From: DASPOF01 sp035626155
Lineage (GTDB): Bacteria; Desulfobacterota; Binatia; Binatales; Binataceae
Assembly (NCBI GenBank): GCA_035626155.1
Contig: DASPOF010000039.1
Coordinates: forward strand, 1-34,191
Reading direction: 5' to 3'
DNA length: 34,191 nucleotides
Shown: positions 7,748 through 16,565 of the stretch, piece after piece
Numbering within the stretch: position 1 is the first letter of the stretch
How the letters are laid out: every line of letters starts with the position of its first letter
Made by a program: the position numbers and the translations under genes
Notes under the pieces: model-generated
Databases searched by the model: none
What the model was told of the DNA's origin: nothing
The model's input: only the letters and a program-made list of their open reading frames with translations

Positions 7748-9291
7748 ATGCAGGCACGGCAGGTTCCGAGGACACATCGCCCAGAGCGTCGCGGCTGTTT
7801 GCGATTTTTGCCGTTGAGATCGTCGCGCTCAATATTCTCTGGCTCCCGGTCAGCCTGGATTTCTCGCACTTTGCCTTCTGCGACAACGGCGCGAATCTGA
7901 CGGCTCAGTTTCTGATCTCACACGGCTATTTGCCCACGATCGATTTTGGATACCACTACGGCCTGCTGCCGCTTTTGATCGGGAGACTCTGGTTCGGATT
8001 GTTCGGGCCGAGTGCGTTCGCGTACCAGGCGCTCATGCTCGCATGCGGCTTGCTTATCGCCCTCGCACTGGCGCGCATCGCCGCTCATTTGCGACTCGGG
8101 AGGTTCGGACTCGCGCTGATGGTCATCGCGTTGGGCTTCGCCGTTCGAGCAAGTTATCCGTCGCTGGCCCAGGCGGTCGAGGCCGTGCTGCTCAGCAGCG
8201 CCCTGGCGGAACAGGCCGCCGGCCGGCGCGCCCGCGCGCTCGGGTTCGCCTGCGCCGCGGTGTTCGCGAAGCCGTCGATGGGTTTCGTATACGGGGCATT
8301 GCTCTCGGCGCTCGTTCTGATCGACGCATACCAGACGAACCGACGACCACGCACGCTGGCCCGCTTCGCGATTCCCGCCGCCGTGACGGGGATCGCGCTC
8401 GCGGTGGTTCTCGCGGGGCTTTACGGCCCGGCGGTCCTGGTCCGCACGGTCCTCCCGATCGGAGGCGCAGCCGCCTATCGCGCACTGAACTTCGGTTTCT
8501 TCACGGGCGCCGGCCGCGAGTTCTGGAACCCATCGGGCCTGTCGTGGATGTATTACCTGCTGGATGTGGCCGGGTTCTGGCTGTCGGCGAGCGTCTTTCT
8601 CATCGGCGGCGGTATCGTCGCGCTGATCCGCTGGACAGCGGCGTCCTCAACGCCGGATATCATGGTGCGTCGCCGCGATGAAATCATCCTGACCTGCGCC
8701 GCAGTGCACGTGGCGTTCGTGCTCCTGATTTTCGGCAACCGCTGGTCCTGGATTTACTATTCATACTTCCTCGTCGCCGGTGTCGCCGCCGCGGCGGACT
8801 TTTCGGCATGGCGCCGGCGCATTTCGCTGGTTCTGTGCGTGCTCGCGACCCTCGCGTGGACCGACCAGATCTATTGGTTGCATCGCTGGTGGCAGGTTCG
8901 GCAACCCGACGCGATGACTGCGCGGCTATGGTCAACCGCCGACGAACGCGATGAGTGGACCACGGTTCTCGGTGAAGCGCGCGGGCGCAGGGCGGCCATT
9001 CTCGATACCAAGGGCGCCGCCGAGCTGATGTTTCCCGAGTTCGAAAATCCCGTCAGCCTCTACCTGGACCCTGGATGGATGAATGCGACCGAGATTCAGC
9101 GCAAGGTGGCGCAGATTTCCGCGGCAAACCTCGTCGTCGTGCCGATGGGAATAGCTGCGTGCAGCGGGATTCCGGACGCGCCTGAGATTCGCGCCGCGAT
9201 GACCGGATTCGCGCCGATCTTCAGCGGCCGTCATTTCGTCGTTTACCGGCGCACGCCTCCGCAGGCCGCGCTTCCGGGCGACTCGCAATGA
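7744..9291 (+). CDS. GT-C-like polytopic membrane protein, tandem copy 2
   Basis: A 515-residue paralogue of the preceding gene, alignable end to end without gaps and roughly four-fifths identical at protein level by eye. It shares the first-loop motif FCDNGANL, GYLPTIDFGYHYGLLPL, and the soluble tail with GRRAAILDTKGAAELMFPEF. Differences concentrate in the helix-rich middle (about residues 195-250) and near the C-terminus, as expected if substrate specificity has drifted. The ATG overlaps the previous TGA, and its own TGA overlaps the next ATG, so the three proteins are probably made together. The same frame stays open far upstream across copy 1; that is a GC-bias artefact, not a longer protein. 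Confidence 0.75.
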   Translation: MNAGTAGSEDTSPRASRLFAIFAVEIVALNILWLPVSLDFSHFAFCDNGANLTAQFLISHGYLPTIDFGYHYGLLPLLIGRLWFGLFGPSAFAYQALMLACGLLIALALARIAAHLRLGRFGLALMVIALGFAVRASYPSLAQAVEAVLLSSALAEQAAGRRARALGFACAAVFAKPSMGFVYGALLSALVLIDAYQTNRRPRTLARFAIPAAVTGIALAVVLAGLYGPAVLVRTVLPIGGAAAYRALNFGFFTGAGREFWNPSGLSWMYYLLDVAGFWLSASVFLIGGGIVALIRWTAASSTPDIMVRRRDEIILTCAAVHVAFVLLIFGNRWSWIYYSYFLVAGVAAAADFSAWRRRISLVLCVLATLAWTDQIYWLHRWWQVRQPDAMTARLWSTADERDEWTTVLGEARGRRAAILDTKGAAELMFPEFENPVSLYLDPGWMNATEIQRKVAQISAANLVVVPMGIAACSGIPDAPEIRAAMTGFAPIFSGRHFVVYRRTPPQAALPGDSQ

Positions 9292-11480
9292 ACCGGTCCG
9301 GCGATGAGAGATTCATTCGCGGCGCGGGCCGCGGCGCACTCGCGATACTGATCTACAGCGCGCTCTCGTGGTTGATATTCGGGCGTGAATTGAGCGCGGG
9401 CCTGACTGCTCGTTACGTAGGCGCAGGCACCGATCCCAGCGCATTCTTCTGGTTCATCGCATGGTGGCCGTACGCGCTCGGACATCATCTCAATCCCATG
9501 TTCACGTCTCTGTTGTGGGCGCCCGCAGGAACGAGCCTCGCGTGGGGAACGCCGATACCGCTGCCGGCGCTCATCGCGGCTCCCGTCACGGCAACGCTCG
9601 GTCCGGTCGCGTCCTACAATCTTCTGTGCCTGGCGGCGCCGCCGGCCGCGGCTTTTTCCACGTACCTGTTGTGCCGATGGATCACGGGGAAATTCTGGCC
9701 GTCGGTTCTGGGCGGGCTGATATTCGGATTTTCTCCATACATGCTCGGGCAGATGATCGCGCACGTCGATTTGGTGATGATCTTTCCGGTTCCGCTCGCG
9801 GTGCTGGCGGCGCTCAAATATTTCGCCGGCGAGATTCGAACTCGCACCTATGTGGCCGGGATGGCCGCGCTGATGGTCGCGCAGTTTCTGTGCTTTCCCG
9901 AGATTTTCGCAACCGCCGTGATGTTCGGTGCGATCGCGTTTGCGATCGCGCTTAGAGTTTCGCCGGAGCGCCGCGGTCTCCTCGAGATGATCGTTCCCAC
10001 CGCGATCGCATCGGCGGCGTCGGTGGCTATCCTTTCCCCGTATCTGTACGCGATGTTATCGGCGGGAACTCCGCGCGAGGCGATTTATCCGCCGAGCCTC
10101 TATTCGGCGGACCTTTTGAACCTGGTCGTGCCGGAACGTTTCAACTGGCTCGGCTCGTTCGCTCCGATGCGCGCGATAAGCGATCGCTTCCCGGGATTCT
10201 GGATCGAGCATGGGGCGTGTTTCGGCGTTCCACTGCTGCTGATTGCGGCTGCCTGGGGCCGTCGCAACTGGGCGGCGCCGGCCGCGAAAATCGCGCTCCT
10301 GTGCTTCGGCGCGATCCTAATCGCGGCGCTTGGACCGGCCCTGCTCGCCGGCGGCAGGCCGATTCTGCCGATGCCCTGGATTCTGGCGGCGCGTGCCCCG
10401 CTGATCGCAAACGCATTGCCGGTCCGATTTGCGATGTACGGCTTGGTGTGCCTCGCGATCATCGCCGCGCAATGGTTCGCATCCGACCACGCAAGCGCGA
10501 TCGCCAAGGCGGCCGCGGCAATCGCGATCGTTATCATGATGCTGCCGCGGTTCGACGCCGGCTTCTGGACCACCGAGGTGCGGCAACCCGCGATGTTCCG
10601 CGACGGCTCGTGGCGGGCGGTCATTTCGCCGAACGAAATAGTTCTCCCGCTTCCGTACGAACGAAACGGCGCATCGATGTTGTGGCAGGCGTCGGCGGGG
10701 ATGGGGTTCCGACTGGCGAGCGGTTACACGTCGATCGTTCCCGCGGGCTTCAAGCGATTCCCTGCGGTCAGATTCTTTCTCGGCGCGATCGACCTCCCGG
10801 AAGCCGGCGAGCAGATCAAGGCGTTCGTCGCTCATCATGATATCGGCGCGATCGTAATCGACGATGACGACCCGGACATCGCGGCCTGGCGGCGCGCGAT
10901 CGATCCGATCGGGCTGGTCGCGACCGAAGCCGGCGGAGCGCATTTGTACCAGGTTCCCGCCGGGACCTTCGCCGAGTATGCGCGGATGAGCGCCGGCGAC
11001 TTGGAGGCGCGCGCGGTCGCGCTCAGGTCGGACGTCCTGATTGAGGCGCTGGCGCGATGGTTCCGCGAGGGAAGGAAACTGGAATCGGTGTCGCCGGCGG
11101 CGCTACAGTCCGCCGGATTGCTGCCATCGGACTGGATCGTAAGAAGCGGATTTTTCGACTATCGCGACTACACGGTGGCGCCTGCGGACCCGGGCAACGT
11201 CGCGATCGTGCTCGCCGGCAGCTACGCCGCCCTGCGCCCGATCGCCGAGCGGTATCGCAGCCGCGCAACGAAAATCTTTGCGTCGTATCCGGCGCTATGG
11301 CGGCCGGAGGCGGCATACGCCGCCGATGCTCCGATGCGCTTTGTCTTTGAGTTCACGCCGGCCGCTCTGGAAGCGGCCGCCGCGGACCTGCAGTCATCGC
11401 CGCCGCCCGAGCGAACGACGCCATTCATCGCCGCGGCTCGAAGCGATGCCGCCGCCCAAGCCGCCACCGCCTCGCGCTAG
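9288..11480 (+). CDS. Large PMT/YfhO-like membrane glycosyltransferase
   Basis: A 730-residue protein with about 11 transmembrane segments in the first ~430 residues and a soluble extracytoplasmic domain after that. The first loop contains GAGTDPSAFFWFIAWWPYAL; an acidic residue there followed by an aromatic-rich FxWFLAWWP block is characteristic of a widespread family of uncharacterised GT-C proteins in actinobacteria and deltaproteobacteria. Further matching landmarks are SLLWAPAGTSLAWGTPIP and LIFGFSPYMLGQ. The C-terminal tail is alanine-rich and low complexity. It is last in the four-gene glycan cluster, joined by an ATGA overlap to the tandem paralogues. Its TAG stop shares bases with the stop of the convergent pncB. 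Donor and acceptor are unknown. Confidence 0.7.
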   Translation: MNRSGDERFIRGAGRGALAILIYSALSWLIFGRELSAGLTARYVGAGTDPSAFFWFIAWWPYALGHHLNPMFTSLLWAPAGTSLAWGTPIPLPALIAAPVTATLGPVASYNLLCLAAPPAAAFSTYLLCRWITGKFWPSVLGGLIFGFSPYMLGQMIAHVDLVMIFPVPLAVLAALKYFAGEIRTRTYVAGMAALMVAQFLCFPEIFATAVMFGAIAFAIALRVSPERRGLLEMIVPTAIASAASVAILSPYLYAMLSAGTPREAIYPPSLYSADLLNLVVPERFNWLGSFAPMRAISDRFPGFWIEHGACFGVPLLLIAAAWGRRNWAAPAAKIALLCFGAILIAALGPALLAGGRPILPMPWILAARAPLIANALPVRFAMYGLVCLAIIAAQWFASDHASAIAKAAAAIAIVIMMLPRFDAGFWTTEVRQPAMFRDGSWRAVISPNEIVLPLPYERNGASMLWQASAGMGFRLASGYTSIVPAGFKRFPAVRFFLGAIDLPEAGEQIKAFVAHHDIGAIVIDDDDPDIAAWRRAIDPIGLVATEAGGAHLYQVPAGTFAEYARMSAGDLEARAVALRSDVLIEALARWFREGRKLESVSPAALQSAGLLPSDWIVRSGFFDYRDYTVAPADPGNVAIVLAGSYAALRPIAERYRSRATKIFASYPALWRPEAAYAADAPMRFVFEFTPAALEAAAADLQSSPPPERTTPFIAAARSDAAAQAATASR

Positions 11481-12880
11481 TCCTGCCGGGTCTCGGCGTG
11501 AAGCTTCTCGTCGATGATCATCGCGCCCAGCGCCGCGCTGTGACGCACCGGATACTCCGCCGGTTTGCGGATTGCCTTGATGCGGGCGTCGAGTTTCGCA
11601 AGCCCGCTGGTGACGCGCTCGCGGGCATCGGCGAGCGTCGGCCGCGGGATGCGGCGCTTCCCATCTTCGAGCTGCACCTCGAGCAGCGCGACGACATCGG
11701 CGGGAGCGGGCCTGAACTCGCGCGCGACGGTTTGCGCGGTCTCGTCGATCAGCGCGACCAGGTCCGCATAGCACCCGCCGCTTGGGTTGAGCGCGCGGAA
11801 TATCTGCTTTCGTCCCGGGACCGAAATCTTTCCGGCCGACGTCTTCAGGCGCGGCTGCCCGTTGTATTCCGTCAGCTTGTAGGTGAAGTCGCCCGCCGGA
11901 GCATCGTCGCTGACCGCGAGCGCGGTCCCGACGCCGAATGCGTCGATGGGCGCGCGCTCGGCTAGCAGGTCGGCGATCTTGTACTCATCGAGATTGCCGC
12001 TGGCGAAGATTGCAACCTCGCCGAGCCCCGCACGATCGAGAATCGCGCGGGAGCGCACGGCGAGATCGCGGATGTCTCCGCTGTCGAGCCGGACGCCCTG
12101 GAGCTTGATGCCCGCCTCGCGCAACGCCGTGCCGAGCGCCGCCGCATTCCTGACCCCGCGCACGGTGTCGTAGGTATCGACGAGGAGGGTGCTCAGCTTC
12201 GGAAACGTCGCGGTGAAATCCGCGAAGGCCTCACGCTCGGTCTCGTGCGCCATCACGAAGCTGTGGCTCATCGTGCCGAAGACCGGAATCCCGTAGCGCT
12301 TGCCGGCGAGCACGTTGGCCGAGCCATGAAACCCGCCCAGGTAACTCGATCGCGCCGCGATCACCGCCGCGTCGATTCCTTGCGAGCGCCGCGGGCCGAA
12401 ATCGACCAGCCGCCGCCCGCCCGCGACGCCGACGCATCGCGCCGCCTTGGTCGCGACCATCGATGGGAACCCGATCTGATTCAGCACCAGGGTCTCGACG
12501 AGCTGCGCCTCGATCAGCGGCGCGTGGACCTGGAGGACCGGCTCGCCCGCGAAAAATATCGTCCCCTCGGGCAGCGCGCGCACCGTTCCCGACCAGCGCA
12601 ACTGGCGCAGGTAATCGAGGAAGGCGGGCTTGAACAGCTTGAGCGAGTCGAGATGGGCGATCGCGGCGTCATCGAAGCGGTAGTTCTCGAGCGCCTCGAG
12701 CAGCCGCTCGAGCCCGGCCGCGATCATGTAGCCGCGATTGGGCGGGAGCTTGCGCACGGCGACCTCGAAGGTCGCCGGTTCGTTGAATCCGTGATCGAAA
12801 AACGCGGCGCTTACCGTCAGCTCGTAGAGATCGGTAAAGAGAACGATTTCGGAGGCGTCGAGCCTCAAGTCAATCGGCAT
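11477..12880 (-). CDS. pncB: Nicotinate phosphoribosyltransferase
   Basis: This cytoplasmic enzyme converts nicotinate, PRPP and ATP to nicotinate mononucleotide, the entry step of the Preiss-Handler NAD salvage route. Length is 467 residues. Motifs in order: TDLYELTVSAAFF (16-28), FGPRR (161-165), GTMSHSF (202-208, whose H206 fits the histidine phosphorylated during catalysis), LVDTYDT (233-239), RLDSGD (264-269, PRPP/phosphate site) and FGVGTAL in the phosphate-binding C-terminal half. The start lies 22 bp after the stop of the Lon-like protease gene on the same strand, with no clear ribosome site of its own, so it is probably the last gene of the hsp20 - lon-like operon. No nicotinamidase is nearby. 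Confidence 0.93.
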   Translation of the reverse strand: MPIDLRLDASEIVLFTDLYELTVSAAFFDHGFNEPATFEVAVRKLPPNRGYMIAAGLERLLEALENYRFDDAAIAHLDSLKLFKPAFLDYLRQLRWSGTVRALPEGTIFFAGEPVLQVHAPLIEAQLVETLVLNQIGFPSMVATKAARCVGVAGGRRLVDFGPRRSQGIDAAVIAARSSYLGGFHGSANVLAGKRYGIPVFGTMSHSFVMAHETEREAFADFTATFPKLSTLLVDTYDTVRGVRNAAALGTALREAGIKLQGVRLDSGDIRDLAVRSRAILDRAGLGEVAIFASGNLDEYKIADLLAERAPIDAFGVGTALAVSDDAPAGDFTYKLTEYNGQPRLKTSAGKISVPGRKQIFRALNPSGGCYADLVALIDETAQTVAREFRPAPADVVALLEVQLEDGKRRIPRPTLADARERVTSGLAKLDARIKAIRKPAEYPVRHSAALGAMIIDEKLHAETRQD

Positions 12881-12902
12881 CGCGGATGCTTTTTCGGCGC
12901 GG

Positions 12903-15419
12903 TCAGCGCGGAGGTACCGGCGGGCCCGGCGGGCCGGGCTTCGGTGGCGGCGCGTACGGCTCCACCACGCGTGTTTCTGCCGTCACGCGATTGCGCAGCA
13001 AATCGGCCATCTGCCGGAGCCGATCCGCGGCAAGGCAGTTGATCGTGCCCGGTTCCTCGGCAGTCCCGGCGCGCACCCCGGTCAGCATCTCGATTCCCTG
13101 ATCGATGTTGTCGATCGCGTAGATGTGAAACTCGCCGCGCCCGGCGGCAGCAACGGTCTCCGGGTCGAGCATCAGGTTCGGCACGTTGGCGCGCGGGATA
13201 AGCACACCCTGGGTGCCGGTAAGTCCGACCGCTTTGCACACGCGATAGAAGCCCTCGATCTTCTCGTTCACGCCGCCGATCGCCTGCACGTTGCCGTACT
13301 GATCAACCGAGCCCGTCACGGCGAGGTCCTGGCGAATCGGCGCTCCGCTCAGCGCGGAAAGGAGCGCGTAGAGTTCGGTGGAACTCGCGCTGTCGCCGTC
13401 GATACCGGAATATGACTGTTCGAAGCAGATGCTCGCCGTCATCGCGAGCGGATTCTTCTGGCCGAATCGATTGCGCAGGTAACCGCTCAGGATCATGATG
13501 CCCTTGTCGTAGGTCGAGCCCGACAGGCGCGCCTCGCGTTCGATGTTGATCACTCCCGCCTGTCCGAGCGCGACGGTGGCGGTCACGCGCGAGGGGCGGC
13601 CGAAGGCGTAGCCGCCCACATCGATCACCGCAAGCCCGTTTATCTGGCCCACGCTCGTGCCGGCGATGTGAACGACCAGGGTGCCACGCGCGATGAGCCT
13701 GCGGATCTCCTCCTCGATGAAATTGAGCCGGAGGATTCTCTCGGCAAGGGCCTTCTCGACGTGCGCGGAATCGACCAGCGCGGCGCTTTCGCTGCGCGCG
13801 AAGAACGCGGATTCGCGCACCAGGTCGTCGATCGGCTCGAGCATCGCGAGCACCCGCGTCCGGTCCCCGGCCATCCGCATCCCGAACTCCACCACCCGCT
13901 CGAGCGCCTCGCCGGTGAATGCGCTCAGATTCTCGCGCCGCACGACCGCGCCGACCCGCGCCGCGTAATGCATCGCCGCCGCCTGGTCCGCATCGACCGC
14001 CGGACGCATCTCGGATTTCACCTTGAACAGTTCCGAAAAGTCGGAGTCATAAAAATAGAGCAGGTTGTAGAGATAGGGGCCGCCGAGCACCACCACCTTG
14101 GTCCGCACTTCGATCGGCTCGGGACGAAGCCCGCTGAGCGAGAAAAACGGGATCGGCTCCCACGTCTCCAGGGTGAGCCGCCCCGACTTGAGGCTTCGCT
14201 TCAGCGCGATCCACACCCCCGGCTCCACGATCGCATCCTCGAGGTCGAAGACGAGGAAGCCGCCGTGCGACTTGAGAAACGACCCGCCGATGATGCGGGT
14301 GAAGTTGGTTCCCGCGCGCCCGAACGGATCCATCCACCGCTCGATCGTCCCGAACAGGTTGCGGTAGTTCGGCGCATCCTCGCTGACGATCGGCGCGCCC
14401 TCGGTGGCCGAATTGTCGACCAGCACGTTCACCTGGTACTCAAACCACGGCGCGCGGTCATCCGGGACGACCCTGGGCATTCCCTCGGCGGCGCGAGGCT
14501 CGCCGGCCTCGCGGAACCGGTCGAGGTGGCTCAGCATGTGTTCGGCGACTTCTCCGAGGTAGGTGGTGACCGCGGGATTGTTAAAGTGACGCTTGAGGTC
14601 TTCGATCGCGGGCATGATGAGACGGGCCGCAAACGCCCGCTCGATCGAGCGGATATCCTGGATTAGCTCGCGCATCATTTCCTGCTGCTTGAGCAGCAGC
14701 GAGCCGAGCTCGTCCTGGAGCCCGCTTTGCACCTCGGCGAGCCGGTTGCGCTCCTCCTCGCTCATCTCCCCCATCGCGCGCGCGAGGACCTCGGGCGATT
14801 CCGGCATTTTCCCGCCGATCAGCGGGATGAAGATGATCTGTCCGGCAGGCGTGCTCTGGATTGCGAATCCGCGCTCGCGCGCCTTTTGCTCGAGATTGCC
14901 GAACAGATCCTGGGCGCGTTTGTTGTATTTGTCGCGAAGGGCGCTGCGTTCCTGGTCGAAGTCTTCGTGCCGGAATGCCTTGGGGAGCTGCTCGATTACG
15001 AAACTTACCAGCTCGTTCATGCGCCGCATCAATTCGCGGCCCTGACCCGCATGCAGGTAGATTGCCTTGGGCGCTTCGGGAGTGCGGAAGTTATTGACGT
15101 ACACCCAGTCGCCCGGCGTCGGCAGCGTGGCCGCCTTCGCCGCGAGCAGCCTCAACACGGATTCGCGCTCGTGGCGGCTGCGCAGGCCGGCAACGAACAC
15201 GTTGTATCCGGGTGCGTCGATACCGATCGCGAGGCGGATCGCGTCGAGCGCCCGATTCTGTCCGAGCAATTCCTCGGCCTGGGCGGCCTCGTATGCGCGC
15301 ACCAGTTCGGGCGCCTTGAGCGGCGGCGTCCCCCGCAACTCCACGAGCGAGAGTTCGGCTGGCGGCTTGGCCGGGATTAGCGGCGATCCGGCCTGCTGAG
15401 CGGGGGGCTCTGATGCCAT
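12903..15419 (-). CDS. Lon-like protease (AAA_32 family) with a degenerate P-loop
   Basis: An 838-residue protein: an N-terminal divergent ATPase region (AAA_32/LonB-like type), a helical insert (about 125-280, rich in E, Q, R), and a C-terminal Lon-type serine protease domain (about 580-780). The Lon Ser/Lys dyad is visible: S677 in GIDGDSAS and K720 in GGVNEKIEG, 43 residues apart exactly as in E. coli Lon (S679, K722). The Walker A position (78-89) instead reads GLRSRHERESVL, with no GxxxxGK[ST]; a Walker-B-like FLVFDLED (388-395) remains. The tail is proline-rich. A good ribosome site (GGAG, 6 bases before the ATG) supports the start. It lies 28 bp after hsp20 and 22 bp before pncB. It may degrade unfolded or Hsp20-bound proteins without ATP hydrolysis of its own; that is inference. 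Confidence 0.88.
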   Translation of the reverse strand: MASEPPAQQAGSPLIPAKPPAELSLVELRGTPPLKAPELVRAYEAAQAEELLGQNRALDAIRLAIGIDAPGYNVFVAGLRSRHERESVLRLLAAKAATLPTPGDWVYVNNFRTPEAPKAIYLHAGQGRELMRRMNELVSFVIEQLPKAFRHEDFDQERSALRDKYNKRAQDLFGNLEQKARERGFAIQSTPAGQIIFIPLIGGKMPESPEVLARAMGEMSEEERNRLAEVQSGLQDELGSLLLKQQEMMRELIQDIRSIERAFAARLIMPAIEDLKRHFNNPAVTTYLGEVAEHMLSHLDRFREAGEPRAAEGMPRVVPDDRAPWFEYQVNVLVDNSATEGAPIVSEDAPNYRNLFGTIERWMDPFGRAGTNFTRIIGGSFLKSHGGFLVFDLEDAIVEPGVWIALKRSLKSGRLTLETWEPIPFFSLSGLRPEPIEVRTKVVVLGGPYLYNLLYFYDSDFSELFKVKSEMRPAVDADQAAAMHYAARVGAVVRRENLSAFTGEALERVVEFGMRMAGDRTRVLAMLEPIDDLVRESAFFARSESAALVDSAHVEKALAERILRLNFIEEEIRRLIARGTLVVHIAGTSVGQINGLAVIDVGGYAFGRPSRVTATVALGQAGVINIEREARLSGSTYDKGIMILSGYLRNRFGQKNPLAMTASICFEQSYSGIDGDSASSTELYALLSALSGAPIRQDLAVTGSVDQYGNVQAIGGVNEKIEGFYRVCKAVGLTGTQGVLIPRANVPNLMLDPETVAAAGRGEFHIYAIDNIDQGIEMLTGVRAGTAEEPGTINCLAADRLRQMADLLRNRVTAETRVVEPYAPPPKPGPPGPPVPPR

Positions 15420-15447
15420 CGAAGCTCCGGCGGGTGTCCGGCCGATC

Positions 15448-15828
15448 CTACGCTTCCTTGAGCGCGATGCGCCGCGCTTTGTGCTTGGGCACGAAGATCT
15501 TCAGTATGCCATTGGACCATTCCGCGCGCGCGCCCTCGGGGTCGATCGGATCGTGAAAGGTGAATGAGCTTTCGATTCGCCCGCGCACGCCAGCCGGCGC
15601 GCGGACGGTCAGGCGCTGCCCGCGGATTTCGACCCCAATCTGATCGGGATCGACGCCCTGGGCCTCCAGCCCTACCTCGTAATGGTCGGGAAGATCGACC
15701 AGTTCGGCACGCTCGAACGCCTCGCCTTTGCCTGCTCCCCAGGGTTCGACCAGCAGCGCGTCGAAGATCTCGTCAATTGCGCGCTCGAACTGTTCGAGAC
15801 TGACTCCGCCTGTCTTGCGAATCGCCAT
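15448..15828 (-). CDS. Small heat shock protein, Hsp20/alpha-crystallin family
   Basis: A 126-residue protein with a short variable N-terminus (1-38), an alpha-crystallin domain (about 39-115) and a brief C-terminal tail. The domain's strand pattern is visible: ELVDLPDHYEVGLEAQGVDP, then IGVEIRGQRLTVRAP, and the closing A.W.NGILKIFVPK, which matches the family's 'a.l.nGvL.i..pk' signature. The C-terminal I-x-I/V anchoring motif is weak (RRIALKE). Such proteins hold unfolding proteins in an ATP-independent way and often pass them to ClpB/DnaK or proteases. It is first in an operon with the Lon-like protease. No convincing heat-shock sigma site or CIRCE element is visible upstream; the divergent 119-bp region holds a CCCGGG-A-CCCGGG repeat at 15834-15846. 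Confidence 0.88.
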   Translation of the reverse strand: MAIRKTGGVSLEQFERAIDEIFDALLVEPWGAGKGEAFERAELVDLPDHYEVGLEAQGVDPDQIGVEIRGQRLTVRAPAGVRGRIESSFTFHDPIDPEGARAEWSNGILKIFVPKHKARRIALKEA

Positions 15829-15947
15829 CGATACCCGGGACCCGGGCTAATTCTAATTCGGCGGGGCCACGCGGGTCGAGAGTCCAGGGCCGCCGCGGCC
15901 CGCATACGCTCCGCCGGTTGCGCTTGCCACGTCTTGGCCGCCGTCGT

Positions 15948-16448
15948 ATGGTTGGCACCGTGCCTAAGATCAACAAGATCATCGCTGCCACGGACTTTTC
16001 CGAAGACTCGGCCCTCGCGCTCAATTATGCCGAGGATCTCGCGCAGAAGTTCGGAGCCGAGATTGTCCTGCTCCACGTCGACCAGCCGCTCGCACCGGTG
16101 ATGATCAGCCCGGAAATCGGACCGGCGATGGATGTGGGCGCGATGAGCCGCATCGCGGAGGAGCAGCGCCTGATCGCGCAGCGCGAACTCGACAAAATCG
16201 TCCAGCGGCTGCGCGACAGCGGGCTTAAGGCGAGGAGCCTGCTCAAGGTGGGCGCGCCATTCCTGGAGATTCTCCGCGCCGCGGTCGGCGAGAATGCGGA
16301 CCTCATTGTGATGGGGACGCATGGCCGGACCGGGCTCGCTCACGTCCTCATGGGCAGCGTGGCCGAGCGCGTCGTACAGAAGTCGCCCATTCCCGTGCTT
16401 ACGATCCGGCACCCGGACCGCAAGTTCAAGGACGCGTTCGAGAAGTAG
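15948..16448 (+). CDS. Universal stress protein (UspA family, ATP-binding type)
   Basis: A single-domain Usp protein of 166 residues from this ATG, the usual size. It begins with the family's first strand (KINKIIAATDFSEDS) and contains ALNYAEDLAQKFGAEIVLLHV. It ends with the ATP-binding signature G-x2-G-x9-G-S, seen as GTHGRTGLAHVLMGS, followed by AERVVQKSPIPVLTIR. The full ATP loop places it with the nucleotide-binding UspF/G-like group rather than non-binding UspA. A GTG at 15960 (four codons in) is an equally plausible start; the frame also opens upstream at a TTG (15918), which is unlikely. It is divergent from hsp20 and ends at a strong terminator, so it is probably monocistronic. Confidence 0.92.
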   Translation: MVGTVPKINKIIAATDFSEDSALALNYAEDLAQKFGAEIVLLHVDQPLAPVMISPEIGPAMDVGAMSRIAEEQRLIAQRELDKIVQRLRDSGLKARSLLKVGAPFLEILRAAVGENADLIVMGTHGRTGLAHVLMGSVAERVVQKSPIPVLTIRHPDRKFKDAFEK

Positions 16449-16478
16449 AAGCCTCGAGGCGGGGGAAACGGACATCGA

Positions 16479-16509
16479 GGCGCCGGGAAGCTCCCGGCGC
16501 CTTTTTTTT
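16479..16509 (+). terminator. Rho-independent terminator after the usp gene
   Basis: GGCGCCGGGA-AGC-TCCCGGCGCC forms a perfect 10-bp GC-rich stem with a 3-nt loop, followed directly by eight T residues. It starts 30 bp after the usp stop and lies before the ggt gene on the same strand. It is the clearest terminator in the window. Confidence 0.93.
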
Positions 16510-16565
16510 CGCTGCGTGGCGGCTCCCACTTTCCTTGGCTCTTCGCGGCTGTTAGTAAAGCCCTG

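Noticed and set aside
13668..14666. 332-codon plus-strand frame opposite the Lon-like gene
   Set aside because: Composition (R, H, E, L-rich, no motif) is that of an antisense shadow in GC-rich DNA; the opposite strand encodes a clear protease.
15829..15947. Heat-shock promoter between hsp20 and usp
   Set aside because: Only a TAGAAT hexamer (15850-15855, minus strand) is visible; no -35, sigma-32 box or CIRCE repeat accompanies it.
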